Below, piece after piece: positions 7,957 to 14,952 of a stretch of 30,818 nt of DNA. Both the position numbers and the translations under genes were made by a program. How positions within the stretch are numbered: the first letter of the stretch is position 1; the number at the start of each line of letters is the position of its first letter. The stretch is from WJKQ01 sp043810515 (GTDB lineage: Bacteria; Patescibacteriota; Gracilibacteria; UBA1369; LOWO2-01-FULL-3), in contig JBDRNZ010000002.1 of assembly GCA_043810515.1 (NCBI GenBank), positions 1-30,818 of the forward strand. Reading direction: 5' to 3'. The notes below the pieces were generated by a model. It had not been told where the DNA came from. It did not search any database and saw only the letters and a list, made by a program, of their open reading frames with translations.

Positions 7957-8829
7957 TTATCTTCTTTTGTATATTATCTTATCTCCTTTCTCTCCTGCAA
8001 TTCTAAGATCGATATATTCCAGGTTTTCGTTATAAATATCAAGTTTTACGAGCGCTTTTTTTAGCTTTTTAAGCTGGTCTTCAGCCGTATACTGCATGTC
8101 GATCCAGATGTAAAAGTTTTTTTCCGTGAGGAGATGAATTTCTCTTGGAATTTTTTCATACTGAACCTCTATTATTCTCATTCCAAATTTATCCTCAAAA
8201 TACGTGATGGTATCCAGGATGTACTTCAGTTTGGGTTGACCAATTACGGGATTTTCGATGTTTATGGGTTCATCCGATTTTATTCTTATATATGGTAGTC
8301 CGGTGTTCTCAAGATCCTCTTTTACGGCATAACCAAGCGAATTTATTATGTAGCTTTTTTTTATCGAGGGACTTTCATTGATTACATTCGCCACAAGCGG
8401 GTATTCCGCAAAATTGATTATTACCGTGTCTGGATAATCTTTGTTTATTTCCACCTGCTCTATTTCAGGAAAAGCTTCGAGAATTTTTATTCTTATTTCG
8501 TCCGTATTTAAGAACGGGAGGCTGTTGCCGATTTTATCTTTTGTGATGTTTGCGATTTCATTGTCCAGAGTTTCGTTTTCGGTCAGGCTTTTGCCGACTT
8601 GTATGTGTTTTATTTCGAAATATGCCGAAAAAAATAAAAGGTAAGCTGTCAATAGAATTGTCGCTGTGGAAGCCATGAATATCAGCATCCGTTTTAGTTT
8701 TGACACGAGCTGGTGCTGCGGGTGCAGGAGTTTTCTTTTTGATTTTCTCCTGGACAGGGCTTTTGAATTTATCGATGACTGGCCGTATCGCAAGGCCAGT
8801 TTCTTTATATTTCTTTTTTTATTGAACAT
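7957..8829 (-). CDS. ftsQ: Cell division protein FtsQ/DivIB
   Basis: A 290-residue bitopic membrane protein of the divisome. The cytoplasmic N-terminus is very basic (about 1-47), a transmembrane helix spans about 48-67, and the POTRA domain follows at about 70-145 (FEIKHIQVGK..., then FPEIEQVEINKDYPDTVIINFAEYP). The FtsQ/DivIB beta domain follows (about 150-285), ending in DLRIAGEKGDKIIYKRR, where the last lines match the family ending (D-L-R). In other bacteria FtsQ links FtsA/FtsK to FtsB/FtsL and FtsWI. It is divergent from folC, with 42 bp between the two starts. A TATAAC at 8862-8857 on the minus strand could be its -10, without a convincing -35. Confidence 0.92.
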   Translation of the reverse strand: MFNKKRNIKKLALRYGQSSINSKALSRRKSKRKLLHPQHQLVSKLKRMLIFMASTATILLTAYLLFFSAYFEIKHIQVGKSLTENETLDNEIANITKDKIGNSLPFLNTDEIRIKILEAFPEIEQVEINKDYPDTVIINFAEYPLVANVINESPSIKKSYIINSLGYAVKEDLENTGLPYIRIKSDEPINIENPVIGQPKLKYILDTITYFEDKFGMRIIEVQYEKIPREIHLLTEKNFYIWIDMQYTAEDQLKKLKKALVKLDIYNENLEYIDLRIAGEKGDKIIYKRR

Positions 8830-8858
8830 TTTTGGGTAGGATTTGTCTGCTATTTAGT

Positions 8859-8864
8859 TATATC
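8859..8864 (+). promoter_or_regulatory. Possible -10 of folC (leaderless geometry)
   Basis: TATATC ends 7 bases before the folC ATG, the spacing seen at several other starts in this window. I see no good -35 and no Shine-Dalgarno sequence, so this is a weak call. Confidence 0.35.
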
Positions 8865-8871
8865 AGAATAT

Positions 8872-10116
8872 ATGGATTTTGAAAGCGCGAGGAAATATCT
8901 GAAGTCATTTGTTTCTTATGAGGAGATGCCGGAATTTGATTATAATAAGGAGAATTTTAATCTGGACAGGCTGCGGAAATTTATCGGGGAGTTTGGTGTT
9001 GATTATAGGAATATAAAGTTCGTGCATGTTGCGGGATCGAAAGGAAAGGGAACTACATGTGGGCTTATTGCTTCTTATCTTGCCGCTGCGGGGCATAAAA
9101 CCGGACTTTTTACTTCGCCTTTTATGTTTGATGAAAGGGAGTGTTTTTGGGTTGATGGTGGAAATATTTCCCGGGAGGAATTTGCTTCGCTGGTTTCGGA
9201 ATTTAAGGATTTCGCTTCTTCGAATGGTTGCGATCTGACATATTTTGAGGTGGTGATGGTTTTGGTTTTGAAATATTTTGTTGGAAAAAATGTTGAATGG
9301 GCGGTTTTGGAGACGGGGCTTGGAGGGCGGCTGGATGCCACAAATATTGTGCAGCCGGAGGTCGCGGTTTTGACTGCGGTGGAGATGGAGCATACGGATA
9401 TTTTGGGAAAAACTCTGGGCGAAATTCTCGATGAAAAACTTGGAATTTATAAGGAGGGCGTGCCTTTTCTGATCGGTTATCAGGGCAAAGAAGTGGGTGA
9501 TCTTATTTTTGAAAAAATGAAGGGAAAGGCGGGTGTTTTGAATATTTCTGATTTTGCGGATGAAATTTCGGGGTTTGGTCTTGAGAATCCTAGTGGTGCG
9601 ATGGTTAGGAATGGCAGGGTGGCTTTTTGCGCGCTGAAGATTCTTTTTAAAAATGTTGATAAGGCGCTTTTTAAGCGGGTTTTTCGTGATTTTAAATTGC
9701 CCGGGAGGTTTGATCCGAGGCGTATTCGCGGGAAAGATGTTGTTTTTGATATTGCACACACGGTTTCGAGTGTTTCAAACCTGGTGGAGGCTTTAAGAAG
9801 GGCGTTTCCGGACAAAAAATATATTTTTCTGGTTTCGGCGATGAAGGGGAAAGATGTTTCGGGGATTTTGAAAATAATTTCAGGGGCGGCTGAAAAAATT
9901 ATTTTTACTTCTTCGCATGAAAAGAGGGGATATGAAGGGCGGGAACTTCTTGATTTTTATAAGAAAACGGCTGGTGGCGCGGAGGATTATGCTCTGGAAG
10001 ATGCCAGTCGTGCCTACGCGGAGGCTTTGGAAAAACTTTCAGAAGGCGAGGTGCTTGTTGTCACTGGATCGCATTTTTTGGTTGCGAAAATCTTTTTGGA
10101 CTTAGGCTTGGCTTAG
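8872..10116 (+). CDS. folC: Folylpolyglutamate synthase / dihydrofolate synthase
   Basis: A Mur-ligase-family enzyme (414 residues) that adds glutamate to folates or to dihydropteroate, using ATP in the cytoplasm. The P-loop is GSKGKGTT at 55-62, where most relatives have G[TS]NGKG[ST]. The FolC signature ETGLGGRLDATN is at 147-158. The C-terminal domain contains DIAHTVSSVSNL in place of the usual DGAHNP, and ends with VVTGSHFLVAKIF, corresponding to the family's GSLYLVG motif. The ATG at 8872 matches the normal N-terminus. No other folate gene is nearby. It converges with the preQ1 operon: its TAG overlaps the stop of the candidate 44-residue ORF. The Asn-to-Thr change in AHN is unusual but the rest is intact. 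Confidence 0.95.
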   Translation: MDFESARKYLKSFVSYEEMPEFDYNKENFNLDRLRKFIGEFGVDYRNIKFVHVAGSKGKGTTCGLIASYLAAAGHKTGLFTSPFMFDERECFWVDGGNISREEFASLVSEFKDFASSNGCDLTYFEVVMVLVLKYFVGKNVEWAVLETGLGGRLDATNIVQPEVAVLTAVEMEHTDILGKTLGEILDEKLGIYKEGVPFLIGYQGKEVGDLIFEKMKGKAGVLNISDFADEISGFGLENPSGAMVRNGRVAFCALKILFKNVDKALFKRVFRDFKLPGRFDPRRIRGKDVVFDIAHTVSSVSNLVEALRRAFPDKKYIFLVSAMKGKDVSGILKIISGAAEKIIFTSSHEKRGYEGRELLDFYKKTAGGAEDYALEDASRAYAEALEKLSEGEVLVVTGSHFLVAKIFLDLGLA

Positions 10117-10247
10117 GCCTTTTTTGCGGCTAAAGCTTCAGCTTTTCTTTGCCTTGCTTTTTCTTTGTTCCTTCGTTTTCTGAGTTTGCTTGAGGGGCGT
10201 TTGTTGTCCACCAATCCGTGTTGTTTGCTTGCGTGTCTATTCGTCAT
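10113..10247 (-). CDS. Candidate 44-residue strongly basic protein at the end of the queE-queC-queF operon
   Basis: A short ORF begins with ATG at 10247, inside the last 11 bases of queF, and ends with TAA at 10113. The predicted product has many Lys and Arg (KRPSSKLRKRRNKEKARQRK), starts MTNRHASKQHG and ends EALAAKKA, with almost no hydrophobic residues. The overlap with queF resembles the other coupled junctions of this operon, and the reading frame fills exactly the space left before folC, whose stop it overlaps. The composition resembles small ribosome- or RNA-binding proteins, but I recognise no family. It could also be a chance frame. Conservation in related genomes would decide. Confidence 0.45.
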   Translation of the reverse strand: MTNRHASKQHGLVDNKRPSSKLRKRRNKEKARQRKAEALAAKKA

Positions 10248-10668
10248 GGTTGATTTTAAAATATTTCCGACAGATAGTTTTTATATTGCCGCGCACGTTC
10301 ATGTCAACAGTGATTTTTGCTTTTTTGGGTTTTATGGTTTCGAGAAAGTCGCTGAAAATGACTTCTGTTACTGTTTCGTGGAAGATTTTGATGTTACGGA
10401 AAGCGTTGATGTAAAGTTTGAATGATTTTAGTTCCAGGCATTTTTTGTCCGGGACGTAACAGATTTTTACTTTTCCAAAATCCGGAAAGTCTGAAAAAGG
10501 GCATATTGATGTGTATTCCGAGCTTGATATTGCGATCCAGTGTTCGCCCTGACCCTGTTTTTGAAATTTGAACGTGAGGAGCGGCGCGGACGCTTTTAAT
10601 TCTGCGCGGATTACTTTGGCGTCTTTTTCTTTGTAGTCCTTGTTTTCTTTGTAGAGTTTGTCGGTCAT
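10237..10668 (-). CDS. queF: NADPH-dependent preQ0 reductase QueF
   Basis: This enzyme reduces 7-cyano-7-deazaguanine (preQ0) to preQ1, the precursor of queuosine in tRNA. It is the short unimodular (YkvM-like) form at 143 residues. The catalytic Cys is C56 (SICP) and the acid is D63 (FPDF); the QueF signature E-L-K-S-x-K-L-Y is exact at 79-86, followed by FRN and the FHE motif. The start at 10668 is chosen over an ATG at 10755 because it overlaps the queC stop as ATGA and leaves a normal N-terminus. The longer frame would run 90 bp into queC. It is third in the queE-queC-queF operon and probably translationally coupled to queC. Confidence 0.95.
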   Translation of the reverse strand: MTDKLYKENKDYKEKDAKVIRAELKASAPLLTFKFQKQGQGEHWIAISSSEYTSICPFSDFPDFGKVKICYVPDKKCLELKSFKLYINAFRNIKIFHETVTEVIFSDFLETIKPKKAKITVDMNVRGNIKTICRKYFKINHDE

Positions 10669-11348
10669 TTTGTTGATTTGTACTTCAGCGGATCTTTGAT
10701 ATTTGCTCCGCGAAAACCTTTGAGTCTTAATTTGCATGCCGGGCATATTCCACAAGCGGTGCGAGATCCGTTATAGCAGGTATGCGTGTATTTATAAAGA
10801 CCGATTTGTCCGAGATCTTTCATGAGTTTGACGGTCTGGGCTTTAGTCAGGTGCATGAGTGGCGTGTGGATGTGAAAATTGTAATCCATAGCGAGGGAAA
10901 GCGTTTTTTCGAGCGATTTTATGAAATTCTCCCTACAGTCGGGATAGCCGCTGTAGTCGGTTTCGCAGACGCCGGTTATGATGTTGTGGATGCCGAGACT
11001 TTTTGCGTAAATTGCGGCGGTTGAGAGAAAGATCAGGTTCCGTCCGTCGACGAATGTGTTTGGTAGCGAGGACGATGTGCCGGCGCGGATGCGTGTTTTT
11101 TTGTTTATCAGGGCGTTATCTGTGAGATCTTTGAAGAGATTTATTTTCTGAATTTTTAGCGGTGTGTTTGTGGCTTTTGCGATTATGGCGGCCGATTTTA
11201 GCTCGATTTTATGCCTCTGCCCGTAGTCAAAGGTGATCGCGTGGACTTTTTCGAATTTTTTTATTGCCCAGGCAAGGCAGGTGGTTGAGTCCTGTCCGCC
11301 GGAAAATAGTATCAGTGCGGGAGCTATTTTTTTGGTGCGTTGTTCCAT
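10665..11348 (-). CDS. queC: 7-cyano-7-deazaguanine synthase QueC
   Basis: An ATP-dependent PP-loop enzyme (227 residues) that turns 7-carboxy-7-deazaguanine and ammonia into preQ0. The PP-loop is SGGQDSTT at 16-23; a family motif FVDGRNLIFLS is in the middle; the zinc site is made by C191, C199, C202 and C205 (CYNGSRTACGICPAC). The start overlaps the end of queE by 25 bp and the stop overlaps queF as ATGA. Together with QueE and QueF this covers carboxydeazaguanine to preQ1. QueD and the GTP cyclohydrolase that make the first intermediates are not in the window, so they must be elsewhere or supplied from outside. Confidence 0.96.
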   Translation of the reverse strand: MEQRTKKIAPALILFSGGQDSTTCLAWAIKKFEKVHAITFDYGQRHKIELKSAAIIAKATNTPLKIQKINLFKDLTDNALINKKTRIRAGTSSSLPNTFVDGRNLIFLSTAAIYAKSLGIHNIITGVCETDYSGYPDCRENFIKSLEKTLSLAMDYNFHIHTPLMHLTKAQTVKLMKDLGQIGLYKYTHTCYNGSRTACGICPACKLRLKGFRGANIKDPLKYKSTK

Positions 11349-11929
11349 AAGTTTATGTGTAAGCGGGGTGTAAATCTAAGGTTTTCGCGCAGGCAGATTT
11401 CGGCAAGCCATTTTGATGTTTTTTCGAGCTGCGCGGCGTTTGTGCCTTTTGGCATGAGAATCATTTTTTTGGCAGGAATTTTGTGCGTGGAAATTATTTC
11501 TTTGGTAGTTTTTAGGTCTTTTTTGTCGCCGATCACGAATTTGTAGAATGTTTTTGAAATTGGGAATTTTTTCAGGTTTTGTGATTTTGGAGAACAGTTA
11601 TACTGGTTTACCAATCTGCTTATTTTGGGCTTGATTGTGCCGTTTGTTTCGATTTCGATATAATAATTTTTCAATAATTCCAGAAGCAGTTTTAATTCGT
11701 CCTGCTGCAGGAGAGGTTCGCCGCCGGTTATTACAAGGTGATGAGCCGGAAAGCTTTTTATTTTTGAGAGAATTTCAGAGGTTTTCATTTCTTTTCCCTT
11801 TTTCCAGGCGTAGGCCGTGTCGCACCATTCGCATCTAAGATTGCATCCGCTTAAGCGCAGAAATACTGCCGGTATGCCGAGATTTGTGCCTTCGCCCTGA
11901 ATGCTGTAAAAAATTTCCGAGATCTGCAT
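11324..11929 (-). CDS. queE: 7-carboxy-7-deazaguanine synthase QueE (radical SAM)
   Basis: A radical S-adenosylmethionine enzyme (201 residues) that contracts 6-carboxytetrahydropterin to 7-carboxy-7-deazaguanine. The N-terminal IFYSIQGEGTNLGIPAVF is the QueE signature, and the iron-sulfur cluster ligands are C29, C33 and C36 (CNLRCEWCDT, CxxxCxxC). ITGGEPLLQ follows as the SAM-binding GGEP motif. It is the first gene of the preQ1 operon. The ATG at 11929 is only 6 bases after a predicted -10, so the transcript probably begins at or next to the start codon. Confidence 0.96.
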   Translation of the reverse strand: MQISEIFYSIQGEGTNLGIPAVFLRLSGCNLRCEWCDTAYAWKKGKEMKTSEILSKIKSFPAHHLVITGGEPLLQQDELKLLLELLKNYYIEIETNGTIKPKISRLVNQYNCSPKSQNLKKFPISKTFYKFVIGDKKDLKTTKEIISTHKIPAKKMILMPKGTNAAQLEKTSKWLAEICLRENLRFTPRLHINLWNNAPKK

Positions 11930-11935
11930 GGGCTA

Positions 11936-11964
11936 ATTGTTGATTAGTAGAGGCTGAATGTCAA
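11936..11964 (-). promoter_or_regulatory. Predicted promoter of queE-queC-queF (leaderless geometry)
   Basis: The minus strand has perfect TTGACA (11964-11959), a 17-bp spacer, and AACAAT (11941-11936), 6 bases before the queE ATG. It stands back to back with the promoter of the divergent gene at 12002; the two -35 elements are 2 bp apart. I see no preQ1 riboswitch in this 72-bp gap. Confidence 0.65.
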
Positions 11965-11966
11965 TC

Positions 11967-11995
11967 TTGATAAAATTGGTGGGAATCGTTAAAGT
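11967..11995 (+). promoter_or_regulatory. Predicted promoter of the 12002 secreted protein (leaderless geometry)
   Basis: TTGATA at 11967-11972, a 17-bp spacer and TAAAGT at 11990-11995, 6 bases before the ATG at 12002. The same TAAAGT-type -10 with the same spacing precedes the protease at 16229. Confidence 0.6.
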
Positions 11996-12001
11996 TTGTG
12001 T

Positions 12002-12835
12002 ATGAAGAAATTTTTGATTGTTATTTTGCTTTTTGGATGCGAATTGTCAGGGAGTGCCGTGATTTGGGACGATACGGCTATGTATGAGCTGGGTGTCAGC
12101 GAAGATCAGACTTTTTATTTTCAATATCCGCTTGCGGCTACGGTGAGTGAAGAAAATGGTGAGGGAGAGATTGATTACCAGAACTGCAAGGTAAAATTCG
12201 ACAAAAGTACAGAACTTGACGTGCCTGAATCGGCTGCTGTGAGGACAAGGCAGGACAGTGGCAAGAGGTTTGAGGCCTGGTATCTTGAAAATCTTGTTGT
12301 TTTTTATGGTGGATATTCGGAAAAAGCGGGTTATGTTTTCTGGGTTTACAGAGACGGCGAGGACGTTTCGGATTGTGTGGATATGGTGGATGGTATTGTT
12401 ACTTCTTTTATTGATGAGCCGGTTTATTTGAATGATAAATATTCTTTCAGATCAGGTCTTTTGCCAGAATATAAGCTTGAATATTTGCCGAGCGGGGAGG
12501 GAATTTTGATGAAAAAATGGGTTGAGAATGAAGACGAGGATGGTTACGTGGTTGAGATTTCTGTTTATGGGTTTGAAAATCTTATGGAATGGAAAGACGT
12601 AATGGGGTATATGGCTGACAAGTACACGGGTTACAGTTCGGAGTTTGTGAGTTATAACGATTCCGCGGGTATTTTTGTTGATGAAGGTAGTGTCGGAACG
12701 GCTGTGCGGCATTATTTTATAATGGGAAAAGGTTCCGATTATCTGATAGAGGCGTATATGAAAGTTCCAAGCGTGCGATATAATGAGCACAAGGCGGAAT
12801 TTGATGATTTCGTGAAGACTATTGAGGTTTTTTAA
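12002..12835 (+). CDS. Secreted protein or lipoprotein with PsbP-like repeats, unrecognised
   Basis: A 277-residue exported protein read from the ATG at 12002 (MKKFLIVILLFGCELSGSA). A TTG two codons upstream is possible but would lie against the -10. The N-terminus is a signal peptide. LFGC could serve as a lipobox, although Phe at position -2 is atypical; cleavage after GSA by signal peptidase I is the alternative. The rest looks like two similar alpha/beta units, one starting near YFQYPLAATV and the other near YSFRSGLLPEYKLEYLPSG, each with strands followed by a late helix ending in a D...(V/I)T/KT(I/S) phrase. This recalls PsbP-like or DUF-type sensor domains and the middle of the protease at 16229. 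The function is unknown. The stop overlaps the 3' end of aspA by 17 bp. Confidence 0.85.
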   Translation: MKKFLIVILLFGCELSGSAVIWDDTAMYELGVSEDQTFYFQYPLAATVSEENGEGEIDYQNCKVKFDKSTELDVPESAAVRTRQDSGKRFEAWYLENLVVFYGGYSEKAGYVFWVYRDGEDVSDCVDMVDGIVTSFIDEPVYLNDKYSFRSGLLPEYKLEYLPSGEGILMKKWVENEDEDGYVVEISVYGFENLMEWKDVMGYMADKYTGYSSEFVSYNDSAGIFVDEGSVGTAVRHYFIMGKGSDYLIEAYMKVPSVRYNEHKAEFDDFVKTIEVF

Positions 12836-14255
12836 TTAGCTCTTTTTTTAATTTTGAGGGCTTTGTGGTTCGTGGAATTGAGAGGATTTCGTCGAGTTCC
12901 TTTTCCGTGTAGAGGTGGGATTTCAGGACTTCCTCCCTTATCGTCCTTTTGTTTTTAAGGGCGTTTTTAACTATTTCCGCTGTTTTCGCGTAGCCGATGT
13001 AGGGCGCGAGCGCGGTTGCGGTGATGAGGCTTGTTTCAAAAAGGTGCGATGCCTGGGATTTGTTTACAGTCAGGCCTTTTATGCAGAGATTTGTGAAAAT
13101 TTTCAGGGCGGCGGTGAGGATTTCTGTGGACTGGAGGATGTTGTACAATATGATTGGCGCGAATACGTTGAGGTCGAGTTGGCTTTTTTGTGCCGCAAGT
13201 TCGATCGTGCGGTCGTTTCCGAGAACCTGCATGCAGGTCATTTCCATGCTTTCCACGATGGACGGATTTACTTTTCCGGGCATTATCGACGAGCCGGGCT
13301 GGACTTCCGGAAGATGGATTTCATTTATTCCGGCTTTTGGGCCCATTGCCATGATTTTCAGATCGTTTGATATGTTTAGGAGGTTTACCGCAAGCGATCT
13401 TAACGCTGCCGAAAAATTCAGAAAAACGGTCATGTTGTGGGTTGTTTCGGTGAGGTTTTTTGCCGGTTTGAAGCGAGTTCTCATGAGGGCTGAAAGGTTT
13501 TGGATCATGAGTTTCTGATAGCCGGGATCCGTGTTTATTCCAGTGCCGAGGGCTGTTCCGCCGATTCCGAGAATTTGCAGGTTTTGCGCCTGTTGAATTA
13601 TGAATTCGCGGGAGGCTGAGATGGCTTCTTTGTATGCGTCAAATTCCTGTCCGAATGTGGTGGGAACGGCGTCCTGAAGATGCGTTCTTCCGACTTTTAT
13701 AGTGTGAGCGTAGGTTTTGGTCTTTTTTGCCAGTTCTTTTTCAAGATTTTTGATTTCAGCCAGAAGCGTCGGAAGCTGAAGTAGCAGCGCGATTCTTGTA
13801 GCGGTTGGAATAACGTCGTTTGTCGATTGTGCCAGATTTACATGATTGTTTGGATGAATATGTTTGTACTGGCCTTTTTTGCCGCCGAGAAGCTCGTTCG
13901 CGCGGTTTGCGATAATTTCGTTCGCATTCATATTATAAGAAGTACCCGCTCCGGCTTGAATTGCGTCAAGCGTGAATTCTGCTGAAAACTTTCCGTCTAT
14001 AAATTCTTCGCATGCCTGTAAAAGCGCTTTTTCGTGCTTTTTTTCCAGAAGATTGAGTTTGAGATTCGCCTTCGCGGCCGCGAGTTTTACCATTCCCAAA
14101 GCTTTCTGGAATGATTTTGGTGCCGTGAGTCCGCTTATCTGGAAATTTTTTAAAGCTCTTGCCGTGGCTGAACCAAAATAAGCATTCACCGGAATTTGTA
14201 CCGCTCCAAGCGCATCGCGCTCTGTTCTTGTGTGTGTTTGTGAGGACTTCTTCAT
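12819..14255 (-). CDS. aspA: Aspartate ammonia-lyase (aspartase/fumarase superfamily)
   Basis: A 478-residue enzyme that deaminates L-aspartate to fumarate and ammonia. The superfamily elements are GAGTSYNMNANE at 102-113, HPNNHVNLAQSTND at 134-147, GRTHLQDAVP at 189-198 with H192, and the catalytic loop GSSIMPGKVNP at 321-331 (S322, K328, N330). Aspartase is preferred over class II fumarase because residues 144-146 are Ser-Thr-Asn, where fumarases have Ser-Ser-Asn, and the C-terminal LDLNVFAPII context suits either. Fumarase remains the main alternative and differs by few residues. The last 20 residues are Lys-rich. With the permease and glutamine synthetase in this window it would support amino-acid use and ammonia assimilation. 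Confidence 0.9.
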   Translation of the reverse strand: MKKSSQTHTRTERDALGAVQIPVNAYFGSATARALKNFQISGLTAPKSFQKALGMVKLAAAKANLKLNLLEKKHEKALLQACEEFIDGKFSAEFTLDAIQAGAGTSYNMNANEIIANRANELLGGKKGQYKHIHPNNHVNLAQSTNDVIPTATRIALLLQLPTLLAEIKNLEKELAKKTKTYAHTIKVGRTHLQDAVPTTFGQEFDAYKEAISASREFIIQQAQNLQILGIGGTALGTGINTDPGYQKLMIQNLSALMRTRFKPAKNLTETTHNMTVFLNFSAALRSLAVNLLNISNDLKIMAMGPKAGINEIHLPEVQPGSSIMPGKVNPSIVESMEMTCMQVLGNDRTIELAAQKSQLDLNVFAPIILYNILQSTEILTAALKIFTNLCIKGLTVNKSQASHLFETSLITATALAPYIGYAKTAEIVKNALKNKRTIREEVLKSHLYTEKELDEILSIPRTTKPSKLKKELIKKPQ

Positions 14256-14262
14256 CTGCCTG

Positions 14263-14291
14263 ATAATATATGCTATTTTTTATAGTGTCTA
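14263..14291 (-). promoter_or_regulatory. Predicted promoter of aspA (leaderless geometry)
   Basis: The minus strand has TAGACA (14291-14286; 5 of 6 to consensus), a 17-bp spacer, and TATTAT (14268-14263), 7 bases before the ATG at 14255. It is back to back with the promoter at 14308-14336. Confidence 0.65.
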
Positions 14292-14307
14292 GGCTGAGGA
14301 CGAAGTA

Positions 14308-14336
14308 TTGACAGATCCTGCGACCTGTGTTATAAA
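14308..14336 (+). promoter_or_regulatory. Near-consensus promoter of the 90-residue orphan gene
   Basis: TTGACA at 14308-14313, a 17-bp spacer and TATAAA at 14331-14336, with extended TGt. This is the best complete promoter in the window. The expected start near 14343 leaves a leader of about 18 bases. Confidence 0.75.
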
Positions 14337-14360
14337 TAAAGGCTTTATAACGTCAATCCT

Positions 14361-14633
14361 ATGGGTAAATTTGAAGAAAGAATAGAACAGTGGCCTGGAA
14401 GTTGCATAAATTTTGAAAGTATAGGCGGAAGGCCGTCGTGTGATGTTGGTATAGGAACTGGTCGTCTTGCAGAAGTGACGAGTTCTTATATTGATGAGAT
14501 GAGGGAGGCGATGGTTGAAGCTGTCAGAAGGGTGACAGATCCGAGATGGATATCTTCTCTGTTTTCCTATGATCCTGATGGTGGGAAACGACTGGCGGGA
14601 GCGGTGGGTTTTGTTGAGTGTGAATCAGAGTGA
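14361..14633 (+). CDS. Small orphan protein, unrecognised
   Basis: A 90-residue soluble protein with two cysteines (SCINF, SCDVG), a Gly-rich segment VGIGTGRLAEV near residues 30-40, and an amphipathic helix SYIDEMREAMVEAVRRV. It has no signal peptide or membrane segment. Reality is supported by a near-consensus promoter placed just upstream, a codon-normal frame that fills the space between aspA and rpmB, and its orientation with rpmB. It has no Shine-Dalgarno sequence, like its neighbours. I recognise no family. High expression is predicted from the promoter, so a housekeeping or lineage-specific role is likely. Confidence 0.75.
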   Translation: MGKFEERIEQWPGSCINFESIGGRPSCDVGIGTGRLAEVTSSYIDEMREAMVEAVRRVTDPRWISSLFSYDPDGGKRLAGAVGFVECESE

Positions 14634-14648
14634 CGAGTTAAATAAACC

Positions 14649-14676
14649 TTGCTATTTGAGAGGTTCCTGCTAGAAT
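14649..14676 (+). promoter_or_regulatory. Predicted promoter of rpmB
   Basis: TTGCTA at 14649-14654, a 16-bp spacer and TAGAAT at 14671-14676 with extended TGc. The leader before the ATG at 14701 is about 18 bases and contains a T8 then A6 run. Confidence 0.6.
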
Positions 14677-14700
14677 GGCTCTGCTTTTTTTTAAAAAATT

Positions 14701-14898
14701 ATGTCCAGAGTTTGTGCAATTACAGGTAAAAAACCTTCTACGGGGAACAACCGCAGCCATGCGCTGAATGCGACAAAACGCAGGTTTTGCCCGAATCTTG
14801 TTACGAAAAAGATTTTTGATCCAAAAACCGGCAGGACGAAGAGGATGAAGATCTCAACTTCGGCTTTGCGCACACTGGATAAGAGGTCAACTAAGTAA
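14701..14898 (+). CDS. rpmB: 50S ribosomal protein L28
   Basis: A 65-residue basic protein of the large ribosomal subunit. The family start SRVCAITGKKPSTGNNRSHALNATKRRFCPNL is nearly canonical (TGK.P..GNNRSHA.N.TKR.F.PNL), and the C-terminal KISTSALRTLDK matches the end of short bacterial L28. C5 is kept, but the second pair of zinc cysteines of C+ L28 proteins is not evident. It stands alone without other ribosomal genes, as is usual for rpmB. Confidence 0.97.
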   Translation: MSRVCAITGKKPSTGNNRSHALNATKRRFCPNLVTKKIFDPKTGRTKRMKISTSALRTLDKRSTK

Positions 14899-14937
14899 GG
14901 TTTAAGATGTCTAATGGTGGAAGAGGGGGGAGATTTG

Positions 14938-14946
14938 TGCTATAAT
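14938..14946 (+). promoter_or_regulatory. Extended -10 of the MgtC/DUF4010 gene (leaderless geometry)
   Basis: TGc followed by perfect TATAAT at 14941-14946, 6 bases before the ATG at 14953. No clear -35 is seen, which an extended -10 can do without. The -10 overlaps a longer possible reading frame starting at 14914, arguing against that start. Confidence 0.65.
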
Positions 14947-14952
14947 GAGCGG

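Noticed and set aside
8905..9759. A 284-codon minus-strand frame opposite folC
   Set aside because: folC motifs are complete on the plus strand; the antisense protein is rich in Asn, Lys, Ile and Arg without any motif.
11930..12001. A preQ1 riboswitch before the queE operon
   Set aside because: The gap is filled by two back-to-back promoters and the queE transcript is predicted to have no leader; no aptamer-like pseudoknot fits.
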